Origin: Bog-532 sp963742865
Lineage (GTDB): Bacteria > Actinomycetota > Actinomycetes > Streptosporangiales > Streptosporangiaceae
Direction of reading: 5' to 3'
NCBI GenBank assembly: GCA_963742865.1
Contig: CAVUNW010000006.1
Coordinates: 1-64,000, forward strand
Length of the DNA stretch: 64,000 bases
Part shown: in pieces, positions 59,959 through 64,000 of the stretch
Layout: each line of letters opens with the position of its first letter
Position numbering within the stretch: position 1 is the first letter of the stretch
Program-made: the position numbers and the translations under genes
The notes under the pieces: model-generated
The model's database searches: none
What the model saw: only the letters and a program-made list of their open reading frames with translations
Told to the model about the DNA's origin: nothing

Positions 59959-60995
59959 GGTTCCTCTCCGGCGTTGTCCGGCCGCAGGACCAGGCGGCCG
60001 ACGGTGTGGTCGGGCAGGCGGGGTCGATCGCCGCGTTCCATGAGGGTATGGGCCAGTGCGGCGTCGGAGAAGCTGAGGATGCGCCCGACGCTGACCTCCA
60101 GCGGGCTCTGAGCGTAGCGGTGGCTGATCCACGCGGCGGCCGCGGCCAGTTCACCGGCGGTCATCGCGCTCATGATGAAGCCGAGCAGCTGGAGCTCACG
60201 GGTATAAAACTGCCACTGATCCAGGTCAATGCGGCGGTCTTTCCCCGCGATCAGCACAATGCGCCCGCGCGGGTTCACAAACTTGGGCACGTCGCCGAGG
60301 CTCATGTGACCGGTGGTGTCCACCAGGACGTCAACGCCGTCCGGAGCCAGGCCGCTCGCGGCGGCGGCCGCCTGACTGACGTCGTCGACCACGACCATCT
60401 GGTCAGCGCCGAGCTCGTAGAGCCGCTGCGCCGCCAGGGCGTGGTGGCCCGGTGCGCCAGGGCCCCGGACCAGGGCGATGACCCGCGCGCCCGTCGCGGC
60501 GGCCACCTGGATCAGGCACATGCCGACGGCGCCGTTGGCCCCGGTGACCGCGACGGTCTCCCCCGGGCGCAGCCGGGCCCGCCGGATGAGGACGCCGTAC
60601 GCGGTGGCGCCCGGGTGCACGGCCGCGATGAAGGGCACCGGATCAGCGCCGGCCGGGAGCCGGTACAGCCGGTTCTGGGCGACGGGCACCAGTTCGGCGG
60701 TCGCCCCGGGGCGGCCGCCGTAACCCGCCGAGTTCGTCCACGCCCGGTCCCCGGGGCGGTGCTCGGTCACATCGGCGCCGATCGCGGCCACGGTCCCGGC
60801 CACGTCACGCCCGACCGCGAGCGGGAAGGTCACCGGCGTGCGCCAGGCCCCGGAGCGGACGAACGTGTCAACCGCGTTCACCGCGACCGCCTCGGCCCGG
60901 ACGAGTACCTCGCCGGGCCCGGGTTCGGGATCGGGGAGGTCGCCGTAGCGGATGTGCCCCGGGCTGCCGAAGCTCTCGATGTAGGCCGCCTTCAC
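59955..60995 (-). CDS. NADPH:quinone reductase / zinc-less alcohol dehydrogenase
   Basis: 346 residues, MDR superfamily without zinc ligands: MKAAYIESFGSPGHIRYGDL, VGRDVAGTVAAIGADVTEHR, the Rossmann VTGANGAVGMCLIQVAAATG, ARVIALVRG. Reduces quinones or enones with NADPH. First gene of the quinone reductase-DUF302-pentapeptide operon; ATG 60995. A 23-base gap separates it from the divergent amidohydrolase, too short for separate large promoters. Confidence 0.88.
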   Translation of the reverse strand: MKAAYIESFGSPGHIRYGDLPDPEPGPGEVLVRAEAVAVNAVDTFVRSGAWRTPVTFPLAVGRDVAGTVAAIGADVTEHRPGDRAWTNSAGYGGRPGATAELVPVAQNRLYRLPAGADPVPFIAAVHPGATAYGVLIRRARLRPGETVAVTGANGAVGMCLIQVAAATGARVIALVRGPGAPGHHALAAQRLYELGADQMVVVDDVSQAAAAASGLAPDGVDVLVDTTGHMSLGDVPKFVNPRGRIVLIAGKDRRIDLDQWQFYTRELQLLGFIMSAMTAGELAAAAAWISHRYAQSPLEVSVGRILSFSDAALAHTLMERGDRPRLPDHTVGRLVLRPDNAGEEP

Positions 60996-61018
60996 GGCTC
61001 TATCGATACCTTACGAAG

Positions 61019-62014
61019 GTGACTTCTGCAGATCAGCCCGGGACCGGGCAGGCCGCGCCCTCCGCGCCGCCCGCGCCCTCCGCGCAGCCCGCGCCGCCCG
61101 CGCCCCCGGCCCGCGACGAGGATGTGGCCGCGTTCTGGCAGGCGCTGGGGCTTCCCGGGCTCGCCGACGTGCACGTGCACTTCCTGCCGCCGCGGATGCT
61201 CCGCCGGGTGTGGGCGTACTTCGACGAGGCCGGCCCGCTGGTCGGGGTCACCTGGCCGATCCGCTACCGGTGGGCGGACGAGGAGCGGACGGCTCACCTG
61301 GCGTCCATGGGCGTGCGGATGTTCAGCGCGCTGGCCTACGCGCACCGTCCGGAGATGGCCGCGGATCTGAACGACTGGACGCTCGCGTTCGCCAGGAAGA
61401 CGCCCGGCTGCGTGCCGTCGGCCACGTTCTACCCGGAGCCGGGCGTGCTCGATTACGTCCGGCGGGCCATCGATGAAGGGGCGGCCATCTTCAAGATTCA
61501 CCTCCAGGTCGGCGGGTTCCCGCCCGGCGATCCGCAGCTTGACGGGGTGTGGGGCCTGCTCGCGGACGCGGGCATCCCGGTGGTGATCCACGCGGGCCAC
61601 GCCCCGGTGGCGGCCGCGTACACCGGGCCGGATGCGTTCGCGCCGCTGCTGGCCCGTCATCCGCAGCTGACCACGATCATCGCGCATATGGGCGCCCCGG
61701 ACTACGAGGATTTCGTCCGGCTGGCGGAGGGCCACGAGCGGGTCGCGCTGGATACCACGATGGCGTTCACCAGCTTCTTCGACGAGCTGGCCCCCTTCCC
61801 GCGCGATCTGCTCCCCCGCGTGCGCGACCTCGGCCTGGCCGGCAAGGTCCTGCTCGGCACCGACTTCCCGAACATCCCCTATCCCTACGCCGAGCAGATC
61901 GCCGCGCTGGGCCGGCTAGAGCTGGGCCCGGACTGGCTGCGCGCCGTCTGCTGGGGCAACCCGGTCCGCCTGCTCGGCGAGAGCCACCTGGCCCCGGCAA
62001 ACGGCCCTTCTTAG
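61019..62014 (+). CDS. TIM-barrel amidohydrolase (ACMSD-like)
   Basis: 331 residues. Metal site: GLADVHVHFLPPRML (HxH) at about 49, PVVIHAGHAP (His), LTTIIAHMGAPDYEDF (His), VLLGTDFPNIPYPYAEQIA (Asp). This is the COG2159 family, including decarboxylases and hydrolases of aromatic ring products. GTG 61019; N-terminus Pro/Ala-rich. It may process a ring-cleavage intermediate. It is separate from the island at 15-28 kb. Confidence 0.87.
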   Translation: MTSADQPGTGQAAPSAPPAPSAQPAPPAPPARDEDVAAFWQALGLPGLADVHVHFLPPRMLRRVWAYFDEAGPLVGVTWPIRYRWADEERTAHLASMGVRMFSALAYAHRPEMAADLNDWTLAFARKTPGCVPSATFYPEPGVLDYVRRAIDEGAAIFKIHLQVGGFPPGDPQLDGVWGLLADAGIPVVIHAGHAPVAAAYTGPDAFAPLLARHPQLTTIIAHMGAPDYEDFVRLAEGHERVALDTTMAFTSFFDELAPFPRDLLPRVRDLGLAGKVLLGTDFPNIPYPYAEQIAALGRLELGPDWLRAVCWGNPVRLLGESHLAPANGPS

Positions 62015-62033
62015 CGCGCCCAGGCTGCCCGGT

Positions 62034-62067
62034 CTTAGCGCTCGCCCGGTCTTAGCGCTCGCCCGGC
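62034..62067. repeat. 17-bp direct repeat, two copies
   Basis: CTTAGCGCTCGCCCGGT at 62034-62050 and 62051-62067 (last base C). It follows the amidohydrolase stop; the rest of the gap to 62294 shows no gene. Confidence 0.9.
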
Positions 62068-62293
62068 CTACACAGCGGTGCTGCGGCGGCTGCTCGACTC
62101 CGACAAATTATCGGATAGCAAGCTTTCCGGCGAAAGACGGGCCAGCGGCACCGACCAAGCGAGCGCCGAGCAGCCGGAGCTAACGCCCAGCACCCGGAGC
62201 TGTGGGGAGGCCTGAGAATTGGTGATGAACGGCTCATGGTTTGCACACATGGGACACAGCGGGTTCCCATGGCGGGTGCCTACGGTGACGTGC

Positions 62294-63880
62294 ATGCAAC
62301 GGCGAAACCTCGCGGGCCGGCCGGTAGCGGCCGCCTGCGCAATCCTGCTCGGGGCCGGCCTGCTGGCGGCGTGCACCACGTCCGGGAAGTCCAGCTCCAC
62401 GGCAAGCGCGTCCGCGAGCAGCAGCCCCGGCGGCACCGTGATCGCAGCGACCGGAATCCACAAGATCAAGCACGTGATCATCGTGATGCAGGAGAACCGG
62501 TCGTTCGACACGTATTACGGGACCTACCCGGGGGCGGACGGGATCCCGATGACCAACGGGACGCCGACGGTGTGCGTGCCGAACCCCGCGGGCGGCTGCA
62601 CCCGGCCTTACCACGACACCGCGGACGTCAACGGGGGCGGGCCGCACGGGGAGGCCAACGCGGTCGCGGACGTCGACGGCGGCACGATGGACGGGTTCAT
62701 CGCCCAGCGCGACCAGGCCAGGAAGGCCTGCGGCAATCCGGACGACCCGGCGTGCAGCAACGGCAGCTCGCCGGACGTGATGGGCTACCACACGGCCGCC
62801 GAGATCCCGAACTACTGGGCCTACGCCAAGGACTTCGTGCTCCAGGACCACATGTTCGAGCCGGTCAAGTCGTGGTCCCTGCCCGACCATCTGTACATGG
62901 TCTCGGCGTGGTCGGCCAAGTGCAAGAACAGGTCCCCGATGAGCTGCGTCAACAACATCGTCGGGCCGTACGGCGCGAGCCAGTTCGGCAAGGCCGTCAA
63001 TAAGGAGGTGACCGACGGGCAGACCAAGATCGACCTGGCCTGGACCGACATCACCTGGCTGCTGTACGCGCACCACGTCAGCTGGGCCTACTACGTGCAG
63101 ACTGGGGTCCAGCCGGACTGCGCCAGCGACTCGGCGGAGACCTGCGCCCCGGTGAAGCAGAGCGCCAAGACGCCGGGGATCTGGAATCCGCTGCCGCTGT
63201 TCGGCGACGTGCAGGCCGACCACCAGGTGAGCAACATCCAGGACCTGAACAACTACTACGCGGCGGCCAAGGCCGGATCGCTGCCGTCGGTCAGCTGGAT
63301 CACGCCGTCCGGGCCGGACAGCGAGCACCCGCCGGCCAGCGTCCATCAGGGCCAGGCCTACGTCACGTCGATCGTCAACGCCGCGATGAAGAGCCCGGAC
63401 TGGAGTTCCACCGCCATCTTCCTGGCCTGGGACGACTGGGGCGGCTTCTACGACCACGTGACGCCGCCGTCGGTTGACCAGAACGGTTACGGCCTGCGTG
63501 TCCCCGGCCTGGTGATCTCGCCCTACGCGAAGCAGGGCTACCTGGACCACCAGACGCTCAGCAGCGACGCCTACCTGAAGTTCATCGAGGATGACTTCCT
63601 CGGCGGTGACCGGCTGAATCCCCAGACCGACGGCCGCCCCGACCCGCGGCCGGACGTACGGGAGAACCAGCCCATCCTGGGCAGTCTCGACCAGGACTTC
63701 AACTTCAGCCAGGCGCCCCGCTCCCCCATCCTGCTGGCCACCAACCCCTCGAGCGACTCGCCGTCCCTCCCGGCGTACTTCAGCGGGCAGCCCGCCTGCG
63801 CCGGCTGCACCACCCCGCCGCCCGCGCCCGGGCCGAAGAACGCGAAGAACGCGACTGCGGCCACCCAGGGCGACGGGTAA
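62294..63880 (+). CDS. secreted lipoprotein phospholipase C (acid phosphatase type)
   Basis: 528 residues. Signal with basic start, hydrophobic AACAILLGAGLLAAC (lipobox LLAAC), then a Ser/Ala linker. Phosphoesterase domain: HVIIVMQENRSFDTYYGTYP (metal-binding), PNYWAYAKDFVLQDHMFEPV, SDSEHPPAS-like HPPASVHQGQAYV, WDDWGGFYDHV and VPGLVISPYAKQGYLDHQ. Matches bacterial phospholipase C/acid phosphatases of the PlcA-D group, acting outside the cell on phospholipids. ATG 62294 is used; the read to 62219 is not needed. Confidence 0.9.
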   Translation: MQRRNLAGRPVAAACAILLGAGLLAACTTSGKSSSTASASASSSPGGTVIAATGIHKIKHVIIVMQENRSFDTYYGTYPGADGIPMTNGTPTVCVPNPAGGCTRPYHDTADVNGGGPHGEANAVADVDGGTMDGFIAQRDQARKACGNPDDPACSNGSSPDVMGYHTAAEIPNYWAYAKDFVLQDHMFEPVKSWSLPDHLYMVSAWSAKCKNRSPMSCVNNIVGPYGASQFGKAVNKEVTDGQTKIDLAWTDITWLLYAHHVSWAYYVQTGVQPDCASDSAETCAPVKQSAKTPGIWNPLPLFGDVQADHQVSNIQDLNNYYAAAKAGSLPSVSWITPSGPDSEHPPASVHQGQAYVTSIVNAAMKSPDWSSTAIFLAWDDWGGFYDHVTPPSVDQNGYGLRVPGLVISPYAKQGYLDHQTLSSDAYLKFIEDDFLGGDRLNPQTDGRPDPRPDVRENQPILGSLDQDFNFSQAPRSPILLATNPSSDSPSLPAYFSGQPACAGCTTPPPAPGPKNAKNATAATQGDG

Positions 63881-63900
63881 CCGGCCGGCTCGGGGACGCC

Positions 63901-63935
63901 AACGGCGGGGACCCGGCTTTCACCGGGTCCCCGTT
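63901..63935 (+). terminator. hairpin terminator after phospholipase C
   Basis: GGGGACCCGG (63907-63916), a six-base loop and CCGGGTCCCC (63923-63932), extended by AAC/GTT. There is no strong U-run, but it lies 21 bases after the stop. It is followed by the repeat GGAGCCCGC(C/T)CACC up to the window end. Confidence 0.6.
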
Positions 63936-64000
63936 GGAGCCCGCCCACCTGGAGCCCGCTCACCCGGGCCCAGATCCCCAGTGATGACAGCGGCTGACAT

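Noticed and set aside
62234..63550. 438-aa antisense frame over phospholipase C
   Set aside because: Shadow; no domain and the plus frame has signal peptide and catalytic motifs.

Overview
This window is very GC-rich, high-GC3 bacterial DNA. It carries actinobacterial hallmarks: two DUF222/HNH genes of the mycobacterial '13E12 repeat' type, each with a LexA-like box; a PIG-L deacetylase of the mycothiol-amidase group; a PASTA-less Ser/Thr kinase next to an FHA protein; an F420/NADP-type reductase; GTG starts and ATGA/GTGA overlaps. An actinomycete from soil or sediment is the best guess, and genus cannot be told. No rRNA, tRNA, CRISPR array, intact insertion sequence or phage was seen.

Layout. 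0-8.8 kb: alpha/beta hydrolases, MFS and DMT transporters, a broken GNAT acetyltransferase, a small membrane-protein pair and an intact NarL-type two-component pair (7133-8823). 8.8-14.9 kb: a scrap zone with a pstB relic, tandem repeats, DUF222/HNH copy 1, an SDR with a divergent broken TetR, and a truncated ABC ATPase. 14.9-28.3 kb: a CoA-dependent catabolic island with two acyl-CoA dehydrogenases, a TetR, an acyl-CoA ligase, an SDR, an enoyl-CoA hydratase fused to a Rieske-less ring-hydroxylating oxygenase alpha subunit, its beta subunit, a small protein, a thiolase, a fragment of an HMG-CoA-synthase-like gene, a CrtI-like FAD oxidoreductase, a MaoC-like hydratase, a flavin/F420-type protein remnant and a second, related TetR. 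28.4-30.2 kb: DUF222/HNH copy 2. 30.3-49 kb: regulators (PadR, Ros/MucR-like zinc finger), a secreted GH16 glucanase, MetE-like, amidase, VOC, RsbW-like, MalY-like, GCS2-like ligase, a histidine-kinase-like protein without its phosphoacceptor His, and an FHA protein convergent with a Ser/Thr kinase. 49-64 kb: mostly intact housekeeping or lipid genes (PIG-L, acetate permease, YciO/Sua5, patatin, PlsC), an operon of quinone reductase-DUF302-Cys-rich pentapeptide protein, an amidohydrolase and a lipoprotein phospholipase C.

How the genes work together. The island reads as activation (ligase), ring oxidation (oxygenase alpha/beta), beta-oxidation (ACADs, ECH, MaoC, SDR) and thiolysis of an aromatic or polycyclic acid, under two TetR-type repressors; the substrate cannot be inferred. 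A striking feature is about two dozen reading-frame breaks, nearly all in the first 30 kb, whereas the second half has internal deletions and gene scraps instead. They may be assembly indels, true decay, or both. All functional calls come from reading motifs by eye; no search was run.
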